The position numbers and the translations under genes were made by a program. From positions 42,710,597 through 42,774,596 of the forward strand of contig CM055099.1 of the NCBI GenBank assembly GCA_029204225.1: 64,000 nucleotides of DNA, written 5' to 3'. Below the pieces are notes generated by a model. That model ran no database searches and had not been told where the DNA came from. It saw only the letters and a list, made by a program, of their open reading frames with translations. Shown piece after piece: positions 21,962 through 32,758 of the stretch; within the stretch, counting starts at the first letter, position 1, and each line of letters starts with the position of its first letter. Source of the DNA: Diphasiastrum complanatum (lineage: Eukaryota; Streptophyta; Lycopodiopsida; Lycopodiales; Lycopodiaceae).

Positions 21962-23007
21962 CAGCATCGCGCCTTCTCCTCCCTCCTCCCTCTGCGATGG
22001 CGCCCTGCTACTGATGATGATCGCTACCTTGCTGCTGCTGGTCACTGCCCTCCATCACTACCCTGCCATTGCTGGCCCTCCATCGCTACCCTCCCATTGC
22101 TACCTCACTTGCCTCGCTACCTGCCCCTCTTGCCATCGCAAACTGTTCCTGCCCCGTCTCCCTCGCTACCTGTCCCGCTGCCTGCCCATCTCCCTCTCCC
22201 TCCCTCCTGCCATCGCTACCTTGTCTCCCTCGATATTCCTGCCCTTGTCTCCTCGCTACCTATACTTGTCCCTGTCCCTGCCCTCCCTTTTGTCTCCTGA
22301 CCCGCTCCTATTGCCCCCTCGCTACCTGTCCCTGTCCCTGCCCTTCCTTTTGTCTGTCCTTTTGCCTTTCCTCTACCTTTTCCCTCATTAATCCTGTATC
22401 TAGCTATGGTACTATGGCTGACTGGCAATCTGTGAATCGGAAGGGGAAGAAAACCCCTCCCCCTTCTCCCTTTGTCTTCTCAGCCATCCCTACTACAGCT
22501 CCCAATCCCTTTACCTTGCCCCCTCCCTCTCCTGCTTCCTCTCCCTCGCCCCTACCCTCCACTCCCGCAAGCTCCACCTCTTCTCCTACTGCCACTACCC
22601 CCTCTACTCTTTCTTCCTCCTCTCCCTCTTTCACCCCTTCATCTTCATCCCCCCCATTGTCTCCGTCTCTTTCAGCTGAATTTTTATCTAGTTTCCCCCG
22701 TATCATTGATTATCTTCATGAGGACAATGCATCCTTGCTTGCGATCATCAAGAAACAAGCATTCCAAATCTCGACTATGGAGAACACGGTCTTAGCCCTA
22801 CAGGGCAAAGTTGGCATTCTTCAGGTTGATGTTACTTACCTCAAGAATGAACTGGAATCATATGAAGATGAAGAAGAAGGAAGCGGCAATGCAGATTCAA
22901 AAAACAAGGCAAAGCAGCTACAAGAACGGGTTCACTCCTTGGAGCAGCAACTTCAGCAATTGAAGAGTTCTTGGGCCGACGTGCTCAAGGGTTCTAAGCA
23001 AGTTACC
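21960..23007 (+). mobile_element. Element I, ORF1 (type III) fragment
   Basis: A 450-base pyrimidine-rich leader made of loosely repeated CTGCC/CTACC-type units follows the CT repeat. ORF1 probably starts at ATG 22,414 (MADWQSVNRKGKKTPPPS). A Pro/Ser-rich region, then a coiled coil (NASLLAIIKKQAFQISTMEN, KQLQERVHSLEQQLQQLKSS), match the ORF1 of element R at 63.3-64.0 kb closely. At about 23,007 (KGSKQV) the match ends and type IV sequence begins, so the RRM-like half is missing. Confidence 0.8.
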
Positions 23008-23070
23008 TTCTCTTTCTCCTTCTATGCCAATGGCAATTGTTATCTCTCCGTTACATCCTATTCTCATTAA
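22414..23070 (+). pseudogene. Type III ORF1, truncated and extended by foreign frame
   Basis: The frame is open from 22,069, but the first plausible start is ATG 22,414. The product would be a Pro/Ser-rich segment, a coiled coil with an acidic insert (YEDEEEGSGNADS) and a spurious tail after 23,007. In the related copy R the coil is followed by KKKALNVRVRG and the RNA-binding half. Without it this chain would lack the nucleic-acid binding part of ORF1. Confidence 0.7.
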
Positions 23071-23913
23071 TAATGATTCCACGGTAGCTCCTCCTTTGGC
23101 CCCGAATAACCCATAATCATCAGTGCCCCAACCTTTATGATTTTGTGCAATCACACCTTCAAAAGCTGGATACGTCCATTGGTGATCTTGGGAAAGAAGT
23201 TGCGGATATCAAAAGTGAATCTTCTTCGGCTACTTCAACTAAGATCCAACAGCTTGAGAATCAAGTAAAGCAACATCATACTGATGTCCAAACTTGGGCA
23301 GATGTACTTAAAGGTTCGAATACTACTATTCGTCCGCGTCCATCTTCATTTATCTCAGCTACTCTCACCGAGAGCCATCTGTGAGAGCAGAAAGCTCTTA
23401 GTGTTTGGGTTAGAGGTATTACGAATTCCCAGGATGCTGTTGGCGAAGCTAAGAAGTTTTTGGAAGAGACTTTTCAGCACCACAACAAAGGTATGGAAAC
23501 TGCAGGATCGAGATTCTCTTGTTATACGCTTCACCTCAGTGTCTCACCGTCATGAAGTGATGGGACAAAGATCTAAGCTGCGAGATGCTAAAATTTGCTT
23601 GGACGAAAGACATTACTTACGCTATAGCAACTGTGAGTTATCTATCGCGATGGCATAATCAAATTTGTAGTAAATCTATTGCTATTAATGAGAGTTTAAA
23701 TTCTGAAAAAGAATCTGAGTTAGAGAAATGAAGAGATGTCCAGTTGAACTTGTAAATGGTCTTTGCATCATATAATCCTAGCCATAAATTCTCTTCTTAG
23801 CTAGCTAATTGTTATTAGTTAAGTTTTTGACGGCATTGATCCGCTTGAGTTCCATATCTTTATGATGTACTGTTTGGTCTTATATGCCTTAGGGCATGGA
23901 AAAGACGTTAATG

Positions 23914-23915
<2 letters not shown>
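23008..23915 (+). mobile_element. Element J, ORF1-only (type IV) relic
   Basis: It begins within the Pro-rich start of a type IV ORF1 (compare 57.6-57.8 kb, minus strand). It reads QSHLQKLDTSIGDLGKEVAD, TWADVLKGSN and SFISATLTES with a stop at 23,382, then RVRG-like sequence in shifted frames to about 23,640. A 3' UTR similar to element P follows (GACGGCATTGATCCG versus GACGACATTGCTCCG), then a perfect hairpin (23,884-23,897) and the tail. No ORF2 sequence lies between ORF1 and the tail. Confidence 0.75.
23884..23897 (+). promoter_or_regulatory. LINE 3' terminal hairpin (ATGCC/GGCAT)
   Basis: A perfect stem with loop TTAG at the end of an ORF1-only element, followed by GGAAAAGACGTTAATGAAT and CT repeats. 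This is the same tail design as the full LINEs. Confidence 0.7.

Positions 23916-23971
<56 letters not shown>
23916..23971 (+). repeat. (CT)n microsatellite, element-J/LINE-K junction
   Basis: About 27 CT units are followed by CCCCCA and the ATG of LINE-K ORF1. Confidence 0.95.
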
Positions 23972-23973
<2 letters not shown>

Positions 23974-24425
23974 CCAATGGCTCCAAGGCACCCTACCCCT
24001 CCAAACCCCCTACCACGCTGTCAAGTGAGGTGGCAGCACTGCCTGCCACACTTGAAACGTTGCCTGCTACTCTATCTACCCTCCCCGCTGGTTTTTCTAC
24101 GCTCCCCGGTGATCCTTCTACCCTCCCTCCTTGTTCTACTCCTCTTTCTACTACTCCTTCTATCCCTCCCGTAGGGCTCCTTCCCATTCCTATCACCTCT
24201 GCTCTTGCTGCTAGCTCCTCCTCTCTTCAAGAACCACACACCTAAAACAAATATCCCATATAGCCCTTGTTACGTCCATGTCCTCGGAATAGTTCCTGAC
24301 ATGGATAGTCAGTACTCCAGTGTATATAGGTTATTAGTTACGCCACGTATTCCGAGCTTGGCCAATAATGTAATTAATAATCTTATGAGGAAATAGTAAC
24401 CTTTCTAAACAATGGAAAGAACTAG

Positions 24426-24632
24426 TTGCAGTCAAAAGTCACATCACTAGAGCAATCAATTGGGACCAAACAAGTTGCAGTTTCAAAATCTACTAGCACA
24501 ATGATACATGAATTGAAACACAAGATCGAGAAGCAGAAAGAAGAGGCCCTTTCTTGGGCATCCATTTTGAAGAAAGGTACCAAACCAAGCACTCCAATAT
24601 CCTCAATCATTTTAAGCACCATTTTGGAATAA
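24426..24632 (+). pseudogene. LINE-K ORF1 coiled-coil and linker
   Basis: A 68-codon frame with heptads and the linker ALSWASILKKGTKPSTPISS. It is nearly the same as LINE-O ORF1 at 55.7-55.8 kb. It stops at 24,630, just before the RRM-like domain, which continues in the same frame with further stops. Confidence 0.75.
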
Positions 24633-25565
24633 AAATCTCAAGACCAAAAAGCCCACAACATAAGGGTTCATGGCATCCTGGATAAACAAGACGCCATGGC
24701 TGAAGCCAAGCGCTTCCTTGAGACCACATTAGGACACAAGACAGAAAGACTAGTGCTACATGGAGGACCACCAAAGATGTAGCCACACTTACCATTCTAC
24801 TTCCTTGGAGAGTCGCGGAGAGCCTTTGCGGTGCAAAGCTAAGCTACATGGTACCACTATTTATATGGATGACGATCTCACATATATTCAAGTAGAGGAA
24901 AGGCGTTAAGGCCTTCCAAGAGGCCCGTGAGTTTGGCAAACGAGTTGTCTATCGAGATGGACATGTGCGCTTTTTTGATAGCGCTCCTAGCAGTTCTTAG
25001 TGTTAGGCATTTGGGGTCCCCAGGTTTGGGAGTGCCCTAGGGATGGGGCCCCATCCACACCATCTCTAGATTGGAGTATGGAACTATGATGGTATACACT
25101 CATCTTCCACAACTAGCGACTTGATTGATTTTATCACCAGCTGAGATTTATTGTTTTTCATGGAGACCCATCAAAGCCAGGAGCGAGGACTACCCACTTT
25201 CCCATTGCGAAGACCAAGATTATGGTCTTCAACACTTTTAGACTTTCATGCGGCGTCAGGAGCTCACTCTCGATGAAAAGATCCTAGAGGTAGTCTCTTC
25301 ACACACTTACTTGGGGATACTTTTCTTTGGTCCTACATTCAGCATGCGAAGGCAACTACCACTTGACTTGGGAAGGGACATGCCTCCCTTGTTCAGCTAG
25401 AGCAATTTTGCTTCCAGAAGTCCATTCGAGATCCTCGGAGTAAGTGTACACTTTTTGATACCATTGCCACCCCCATAGCCTTATATACAACAAAGACATG
25501 GTGTACGTCTTTCCTCTTCAAACTAGGTCAATATTTCGAGATGACAGACTACCATATTAGCTCGT

Positions 25566-25961
25566 ATGATTCAAGCGAAGCCCTCTGTTCCACACGAGAT
25601 CCTCCCTGCCGAGTTTGTTGTTCCACCTATACAAATAAATGCAACTTTTCAGCTTATTGCATATATTCAGAGAGTTCAGGCACTTCCCGACGCAGATGGG
25701 AGATATACACAGATAACACTTGCTTCTTCACATTATCTTCATGATCAGGGCTATAGGCTATCATGGTTTTCTCAGGCATCCAATCTCCTCCTTAAGTCAT
25801 TTGGCATCTCCATTACAGAGCTTCCCTTGGGTACTCACCAATATATCAGACGCTTATTATATCGTGCATATCTTGCCACATTATTTGGACTGGGGATTAT
25901 TACACAGTCTCAGATTTACATTGGGACAGCTCCGTGTATAATCACATCAGTTGGCTATTGA
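25566..25961 (+). pseudogene. LINE-K ORF2 C-terminal part
   Basis: A 131-codon open stretch: QAKPSVPHEILPAEFVVPPI, HDQGYRLSWFSQASNLLLKS, TELPLGTHQYIRRLLYRAYL. It corresponds to the region between RT thumb and CCHC finger, with close similarity to LINE-O. The frame ends before the finger. Confidence 0.8.
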
Positions 25962-25989
25962 GACTGGGGAGTTCCACTGTATTCCGAGA

Positions 25990-26344
25990 GTTTCTTGCAT
26001 CACTTTTAGCTACTCTAAGCTTGTTTCTCAAGATTTCAGTGCTGCTATCCTTTTGCAATAGATCCTCAACAGTTTGAGTTTTGAAATTTTGATTTTGCTT
26101 GATCTCAAAATTTTCGCAGTCTGTAAAATCCGTACGGATACGTACTGTACTGCAAGTACAGGCTGACAACTGCCTAGTGCTTTGTCTTACCTTCGATCTA
26201 AATCAATTTTCGGGTCAATCGGAGTTTGTATGAAAAAGATACGCTCACTTCCGTAAAACTGCTTAATTAGGGTTTTGCTTCCTCTCTCATCTATCTCCTA
26301 CAAATCATCCTACGGCTTCATTTCACCTGCCTCCAGGCTTTGTC
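25990..26344. other. Unassigned, likely leader of LINE-L
   Basis: This has no match to the other LINE starts. It ends in pyrimidine-rich DNA just before the LINE-L ORF1, so part of it may be that element's 5' UTR. Confidence 0.35.
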
Positions 26345-27330
26345 TTGCACACAAAGCGTGCTAAGAAGTTTATGTCTACAGGCTCTCACAAACGTCTTCA
26401 TACTTTGGAAATTGCGCCCACCATGCCTACCGATTCTGTCAGCACTCGACCGCCACAAGTAGCTGCTTCGTCCTTAGCTCCTATGGGAGACACATGCCAC
26501 ACCTACACGCGGAACACCACTCCTGAGAACATCTCCTCGCTGAATGTGTACATTTCTAAGCAATTTTCGGCTTTTCTTTCACAACTCAATGAACTTCGTG
26601 CGGATTTGCTTACTAAGACTGCCACGATTGATGCTCAACGGACTGAAATTGCTTCTCTCCGTGCTGCGCTTAGTGCTTTGCAAAGGGACATCACCCCTAA
26701 TATCTCCCGTGTTGTTGAGGATACTAAGGCATCCATGAGTAAGCTTCCCCTAGTTGAGCGCCAAATACATGACACTGTTGAGTGCATTGCCCGGATTCCC
26801 TTTATTGAGCAGCAGCTTCATGAGATGGTGGAACATGTACAGAAGGTACCTACTCTCAAGCAAGAAGTACGTGAGACCAAATCATGGGCTTCTATCCTGA
26901 GATCATCTACCACCTCTTCATCTTCTACAGCACCCTCCTTAGACACCACGGTACAAGGCGTCTTGGCATAACAACAACGCAGGGATGACAAAAAGCTCAA
27001 CTTAAGATTCCGGGATCTGAGGGCATAGCACTGGACCAAGTTACCTCTTTGTTTACTTCACGCATGGAGCTCTCAATTCCACGTATCCAGTATGCTTGGC
27101 GCCTACAGCATGATCCGAAGGTATTATTTGTCAAATTCAAAACTATGGATGACTCGCAGACAGTTCTTCGTGCGCGTCATACTCTTCGAGGCTCTCAAAT
27201 TTACATAGATGATGGCCTTACTCACTGCCAATGGTTACAGCGTAAAACTATTATTCAGGAGGCAAGGACCAAACAACAGCGGGTGTTATTCACAAATGGC
27301 AACCCTTGCTTTTTCTCCAAGCGTCAATAG
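26345..27330 (+). pseudogene. LINE-L ORF1 (type V)
   Basis: The first frame (26,345-26,971) has a 60-residue start, a coil (LSQLNELRADLLTKTATIDA, IASLRAALSALQRD) and a repeated helix (LPLVERQIHDTVECIARIPF, FIEQQLHEMVEHVQKVP), ending KSWASILRSS. After stops at 26,970 and 27,027 the RRM-like half continues at 27,049-27,330 with VLFVKFKTMDDSQTVLRAR, IYIDDGLTHCQWLQRKT and RVLFTNGNPCFF. It has the same fold plan as the other ORF1s but a different N-terminus, hence a separate subfamily. Confidence 0.8.
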
Positions 27331-27484
27331 GAAGTTGGGGTACTCGAGCATGGGAGCAGCCCGATAGCCCCGATTAGCGTCACATTCGGTTTTTGAAACT
27401 GCAGCGGCCTCTCCACCTCTTCTACAACGGCTGATCTTGACACCTATCTATGTTCGGCTGATTTTCTACTTTTAGCAGAGACAT

Positions 27485-28066
27485 ATGAGTCTTCCACACA
27501 CCCACTTCCGCACATTTCTGGTTTTCAGTGGATTTCTGCTCCACGACCTATGCTACAGGGCAGGATACTTCGGGCCTCTGGTGGAGTTGCATGTTTGCAC
27601 AGGTCGGTGTATACTCCTATTCGGTTGGTGTCTCAGGATACTTATGGCCATTACTTGTGGCTTCAAATTACTGCATCCTTCTTGGTGCTGGACCAGGCTG
27701 AGTTCTATGTTGACACACTCTCTCTTCATCCGTTGGATACCTCTTATGCCCGTTATTCTCAGGACTCATCAGCGACGGTTAAGCTTTTTTGGGGAACAGC
27801 TTCTGAGGTTGGCTCAAGCACACGGTCTCATTATCCTTAACAGTCTTCTTCAGCGGCCATCCTCCTCTGCATATACTTGCCACCCATTTGATGGGGGTCA
27901 CAGCGTAGTGGACTATTTCATTGCATCTCCTACTTTATTGCCCCGCCTAGCATCCTTCACCATCTCTACCACGGTCCTCGCTGATCACTCTCTGCTCTAC
28001 CTCTCCTTCTCCTACTTTATTGTCCCGCCTAGCATCCTTCACCATCTCTACCACGGTCCTCGCTGA
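27485..28066 (+). pseudogene. LINE-L endonuclease region
   Basis: EN signatures occur in changing frames: ASGGVACLHRSVYTPIRLVS (27,572-27,640), GQLLRLAQAHGLIILNSLL-like sequence and CHPFDGGHSVVDYFIASPTL (27,880-27,950), then ADHSLL. Several shifts and the tandem duplication make it non-functional. Confidence 0.75.
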
Positions 28067-28073
28067 TCACTCT
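27929..28073 (+). repeat. 82-base direct tandem duplication
   Basis: The block starting CCTACTTTATTG at 27,929 recurs at 28,011 with two or three changes and then continues into unique LINE sequence. It duplicates the SDH-containing end of the EN coding region. Confidence 0.85.
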
Positions 28074-28291
28074 CTCCTCCACCTTCCCTCTTTGTTCAAC
28101 CCCCCCGCTATCGTATACCTCCTCATCAATCCCAAGCCTTTGTTGCCCACGTCTCTCGTCTTCTGGACCACTTTCCTTCCTCCTCTGATGTCACTACCCA
28201 AGCCTCCTTTTTTTACATACGCCCTGACTACCATCGCTCATGCCATTGCGCCCCCTTGCCGCTTCTCCTCATCGTCATACCCATAATAAAT

Positions 28292-28649
28292 TGTAATAGA
28301 TCCTAACACCACAACAGGGCAAACACTAACTGATCCACCCAACCTTGCCTACTCCCTGATATAGAGTAAGCCCCACCTAGCCAAGTGTGAGGACTGGTAG
28401 CATGCAACTGCCAAGTGTCAGCCACATGGCACTGACGTGGCCAACTGCACGTCGGGCCCCAACTGGGGGCCCTGTCCTGCTGACAGGGTCCCTAGACTGT
28501 GTTAGGCCCGCCATAGCTATCGACCGTGCTGGGGCACACTACTCACACTGTCTTGCCCTGTTGGTCGTGTACGCTGGACACGACCCTGACTGTGGTATCT
28601 GACCTATCTGTGTTCTCTAGGGTTCGGCACTGGTCACGAGCTCGTAACA
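28292..28649 (-). repeat. Chromovirus-2 3' LTR (358 bp)
   Basis: Read on the minus strand it starts TGTTACGAGCTCGTGACC and ends GGATCTATTACA, giving TG...CA ends. A purine tract precedes it. It supplies the reference for the shortened LTR at 10,582-10,824. Confidence 0.88.
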
Positions 28650-28679
28650 CTCCCTCCCCCTTAAGAACCTTCTTGGTCC

Positions 28680-29686
28680 TCTAAGATCTGGAAAAATCTT
28701 GCAAAGGACGCTGCCTCTTTCCCAAGTGGCATTCTCAACAAGCTGATCATTCCACTTAACCAGATATTCTCGGTTTAGAGTATGACGAGTCTGCGTCTCT
28801 CTACTATCAAGTGATGACTTACATGAAAGACTGGAAAAATCTTACTACTGTGTGGGAGTTCTAGTTCATAGGTGACCTCGCCTAGTCTCCTACTGATGGT
28901 AAAGGGACCACAATACCTTGGAGACAACTTAGCACACACTCCTGATTTGAGGGTTTTAGAGTCAATTGGGACTCTCAAGTAGACTTTCTCACCAGCAGAG
29001 AACTGCACATCCCGTCTGTGTGGATCTGCATAATGCCTGGCTCGATCCTGGGACTGTCTGATGCTACGCTTAGCATGTTCTATCATCTGGTTTAGGTCCT
29101 CTAAAAAGTTTCTGGCTGCTTCAACTTTTTCTTGTTTAAACCCTACGGCTGTGGGTGAGCGTGGCTGAAAACTGTACATCAGCATAAATGGGCTGTATCC
29201 CGTAGCTGAATGTTTGGTACTGTTGTAAGCAAACTCTAATATCGAGAGATACTCCTCCCAATTAGTCTGCTTCTTGCTAACGTATGCACAAAGCATATCC
29301 TCCAGCACCTGATTTACCCTCTTTGTTTGACCGTCCGTCTGTGGATGGTCGGTAGTACTCATATTAATTTTAGTATGGAGATGATGGAATACTGCTCTCC
29401 AAAAATTTACATTAAACTTACTGTCCCGGTCGCTGACTATGCCGGAAGGTAGACCGTACAATTTAAATAGCCCGTCTACAAACAACCTCGCTAACTCTGG
29501 AGCTCTAACGGTTGTTTTGGTCGGAATAAATATTGGGCCAAAAAAATTGCCTACGAAGAAGCTCATAGGTCTTCTATGTGCCTGGGTGTCCCGCACTAGG
29601 ATTGTCATGACATTCATATAGGACCTGCTGCCTATAATCCTCTGAATTGGGGACACATACTCTATCTCTATAGAGCAAGTACTCAT
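28680..29686 (-). pseudogene. Chromovirus-2 integrase and chromodomain
   Basis: A 303-codon frame (29,686-28,775) holds the integrase core. SDRDSKFNVNFW carries the second catalytic Asp and DHPQTDGQTKRVNQVLED the Glu. The C-terminal GEKVYLRVPIDSKTLKSG and GEVTYELELPHSSKIFPVF follow. The first core Asp region is damaged. The HHCC zinc region lies upstream at 29,574-29,792 in another frame (YECHDNPSAGHPGT). The chromodomain (YLVKWND...ATWE) is in a different frame near 28,700-28,790. Frame breaks make it inactive. Confidence 0.85.
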
Positions 29687-29967
29687 CCTGAATGGAATAC
29701 TGTTTCCATTTGAATCCTTGAGTCAACTGACCCTCAACCACTGGGGTTTGCTTGGGTAATACAGGCTCAGAATCCTCAACGTCATCTGACAACGTATACT
29801 CGGACTCATCATCATCCTCAACGGAAGCTGCCGTATACTTGGATGAACTGGCACCAGCCCCGGGAACTGATTCTGGAGTCTATAACTGTCTGCTCTGGAC
29901 TGAGTTCCAGATGGTAGAGAAGAATGCATCATGCTAGCACTTCCCTCTCAAGGACTCGAGTAACTCA

Positions 29968-30405
29968 TTACGAATCTGAGTTAAACTCAACTATCATAGG
30001 CATTCTGCTAAGGGCATCTGCTACTGTATTGAATTTCCCCTGTCTATATCTGATAGACATATCAAACTCTTGCATCAACTCTGCCCAACGAGCTTTCCGA
30101 CCTCTAAGCTCAGGTTGATTGCAAAGGTATCTGAGACTTTCATGGTCTGTCAGGACCTCAAAGTTGGCACCATACAAATAATGCCTCCAAGTCTTAAGGG
30201 TATGGACTATAGAAAAGAGTTCCTTTTCATAGGCACTGTACCTAGTCTGAGCTGGCTCGAGTTTTTTACTCTCGAACGCAACTGGTCGTCCACCCTGGGT
30301 TAGCACAGCACCAACTGCAAAGTCGCTAGCATCTATTTCAACCACAAATGGCTGATTGGGGTCGACGACTTTTAAAACTGGCTCTCCTGTTGTGCGAACT
30401 CCCAA
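29968..30405 (-). pseudogene. Chromovirus-2 RNase H
   Basis: A 145-codon frame with [59 protein letters not shown] and [10 protein letters not shown]. It is nearly identical in protein to chromovirus-1 RNase H. It would degrade RNA in the RNA/DNA hybrid. It is cut off from RT by stops. Confidence 0.85.
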
Positions 30406-30476
30406 ATGAACTCCTTTCCCTTCCCCTTAAGAAGATTTGTCATGGGAACTGCTATCTGAGCATATTCCTTGATGAA

Positions 30477-30826
30477 TCATCTGTAATATCCCACCAAACC
30501 AAGAAAGATTTGATGTTCCAAAATATTCTGAGGTCTCAGCCAACTGAGTCTGGCTTTAACCTTATTCGGGTCCATCTTAATCCCATCTGACGAGATAATG
30601 TGACCCAAATATGCTACTTCTTCAATGAAGAATTCACACTTGGATTGTTTAGCATAAAGCTTATGCTTTCTGAGCAGTCGAAACACCTTTCTGAGGTGTT
30701 TTAGATGCTCCTTCCTCGTTTTGCTGTAGACAAGGATTTCATCTAAAAATACAACTACAAACTTACCCAAGTATGGTCTGAGGACACTGTTCATCAAGGT
30801 CATAAAGGTAGCTAGAGCATTTGTGA
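30477..30826 (-). pseudogene. Chromovirus-2 RT fragment with altered active site
   Basis: The 108-codon frame starts near [18 protein letters not shown] and shows [18 protein letters not shown], where the family motif is FLDD. The second catalytic Asp is thus Glu. Chromovirus-1 keeps FLDD at the same place. Upstream RT blocks are missing. KCEFFIEEVAYLGHIISSDG and the LVGYYR connection follow. Confidence 0.85.
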
Positions 30827-31652
30827 GCCCTCTTCACACCCCATGTGCTAGTACATTCACCCATAGTGAAAAGACCATTTACCGCTATAACCCTCAAAAA
30901 AACCCCCATGTACAGGGAAACCTTATCTGATCTCCTGACTCATTTTCCCTATGCAGCTACTTTGGTGGACCAATCTCTTTTTCTTGTCCGGACCATGCAT
31001 ACCATTGCATCCCTTGCTTTTCCATCCCCACGGCCCAAGCACTTACGACATAGTGGACCGCATAACCCCTGGTATGACCACGAATGTAACCAAGTTCATC
31101 TGAACTTGATTTATGCACGCTGCCACCTCCCTCATCTTGCAAAGGACTTATCTCGTGTATATCGTAGAACCACCCACAGAAAGAAAATTGCATACGAAAT
31201 TTGCCAGAGGAAGAAGATGATGGACCTTCTCTTTAGCTCCTCGTCGCGCTCTTTTTGGCAAAAATTCCTTTCACAAGCACCTCCACCCCGGATCACACAT
31301 CTTAGCACATGGGTGACCTATGCCACATCGTTGTACACTGTACCTGCTGATACTCCTCCACTTCTCACACACCCATACACATGTACTTCTAAATATTCTC
31401 CCCGGACATAGTAGAAGAGGCCATCGACCGGTTAAACCTACATAAGGCCAAAGACATTGATGAGCTAGAGGCTGAACTTTTGAAGCAGGCCGCTGACATC
31501 CTCTCACCCTTTCTCTCTTTCCTATTTAACCGCGCTATTACATCTGATTTCCCCTCCCCTTGGTCCACAAACCTTATTTATCCTATCCATAAAGGCAGTG
31601 ATCCTATGACAGCCGACAACTATCGTACCATCATGATCAGCCACCTCTTTGC
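30827..31652 (+). mobile_element. LINE-M, EN-RT linker and RT start
   Basis: The frame 30,845-31,411 matches the region between EN and RT of the intact ORF2 (NPWYDHECNQVHLNLIYARC, RKKIAYEICQRKKMMDLLFS, LSTWVTYATSLYTVPADTPP). A shifted frame then reads AKDIDELEAELLKQAADILS and TADNYRTIMISHL, where the copia LTR begins at 31,653. It overlaps in content with the end of LINE-L, so it is probably a different copy rather than its direct continuation. Confidence 0.8.
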
Positions 31653-32154
31653 TGTTGGAATGTAAATGGAATTGCTTACATTACCATAGGTTACTTTGAC
31701 CCAAAAGGTCGAGAGTTGTGTAACCATGGTCATTTATTATATTAGGCCTACTAAACTTAGAATTAGCTAAGTTAGTATGAAAGTAACTTGGTAGGGACTC
31801 ATGGGTCCACTAGGCCTAATTGTGACATTAAGTACCCCAGCTTGACATATTGGAGGTACCTTATTCTTTCTATGTAACTTATAGAAAGTTGGATAGTCAA
31901 TAGTCAAGTAGTTGGAAAGCCAATAGTCAAGTAGTTGGATAGCCAATAGTCATGAAGTTAGATAGTCATCTTGGACTATATATATGTGTGAATCCCATTT
32001 GTATAAGACACTTTTGTAAGCAATACTGACTATTCTCCTTGGCTGTCCACGAGTTTCTACAAGAGGGTTTCTAGCCATCTCTCTCTTTCTTTTGAGAATG
32101 CTTTGTGTGAATGAATAGTTAAGATCCTGGATCCTTAGGCTTCTATTTCCTACA
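31653..32154 (+). repeat. Copia-1 5' LTR (502 bp)
   Basis: It starts TGTTGGAATGTAAATGG and ends TTTCCTACA directly before the primer site. It contains three or four imperfect copies of a roughly 24-base unit with core AGTTGGATAGCCAATAGTC (31,880-31,970) and a TATA-like ACTATATATATG near 31,975. Confidence 0.92.
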
Positions 32155-32167
32155 TGGTATCAGAGCC
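32155..32167 (+). other. Copia-1 primer-binding site
   Basis: TGGTATCAGAGCC directly follows the LTR end and matches initiator-Met tRNA. Confidence 0.9.
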
Positions 32168-32758
32168 TTTAGGTGATCATATTGCTTGTAGGAGGGCACC
32201 CAATAGGAAGCTATCTTCTTCCCCTTTTGGTTGCAGAAAATCATCAAGCTGCTGATTTTTGCAGGAGAAGAATTTGTTCATCTTCTTATACCTTTTTTGC
32301 AGGAAATTGCATGGCACCTTCACCTATTTGAGAGCTAGCAGTAGGGCGCCCATGCTCAAACCAATTGCATGTGATCTTGACTCAATTACATGCTGAAAAT
32401 TTCAGATTTACTTCTTACATGAAGATACATGTGTTTTGGACACATTTCTTGCTGAAATTTCCCTGTTGGTGAGCTTGGAGTAGGGCGCTACCATCAGCTC
32501 TATATGCACATAGTGTGCACTCTTTTCAGCCACAAATTTCTGGTTTTGGTTTTGGCTTCATTCGAAGTCTACCTATTTGTGAGCATTCTGTTTTTTTGTG
32601 CAAAAATCAGCCGCCTATTTCATTACTTATTGAGCAAATTGCATGTGGAGTATTGCAATCTATTGTGCTCATAATTTCAGCTTTGAGGTTGCTGCCCTTT
32701 GAGTAGATTTTGTCTTGGAAAGTCTATTTCCTATCTACTACAAGCTGATCTTCCTGTT

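Larger units (their letters stand above)
23972..25990 (+). mobile_element. LINE-K, internally deleted type I
   Basis: The 5' end abuts (CT)n with ATG at 23,977 (MAPRHPTPP). The Pro/Leu-rich ORF1 start runs to about 24,240. The segment 24,245-24,420 does not match other LINEs and may be an insertion. ORF1 resumes as a coil (VTSLEQSIGTKQVAVSKST) and RRM-like part (QKAHNIRVHGILDKQDAMAE) to about 24,990. The EN start (near 25,075) jumps at about 25,205 to the RT end (AKTKIMVFNT). Thumb and C-terminal sequence follow to about 25,990, where the element stops without finger or tail. Confidence 0.8.
26345..28291 (+). mobile_element. LINE-L, divergent subfamily, cut by a chromovirus
   Basis: It carries a distinct ORF1 (26,345-27,327) and the EN of ORF2 (about 27,385-28,280). 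EN residues are visible: an NCSGL start with a stop before it, LLAETYES, SGGVACLHRS, TCHPFDGGHSVVDYFIASP and ADHSLL. The GDFNAR region is out of frame. An 82-base direct duplication (27,929/28,011) damages the EN end. The sequence is broken at 28,292 by a chromovirus LTR; whether 30,830-31,652 is its continuation is unclear. Confidence 0.8.
28292..30826 (-). mobile_element. Chromovirus-2 (Ty3/gypsy), 5' truncated
   Basis: On the minus strand it runs from RT (starting inside the TNAPATF region, about 30,826) through RNase H, the integrase zinc region and core, and the chromodomain to a full 3' LTR at the left end. It is the same family as chromovirus-1. It lies between LINE sequences on both sides. 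The part upstream of RT and the 5' LTR are missing, so it is not a simple complete insertion. Confidence 0.88.
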
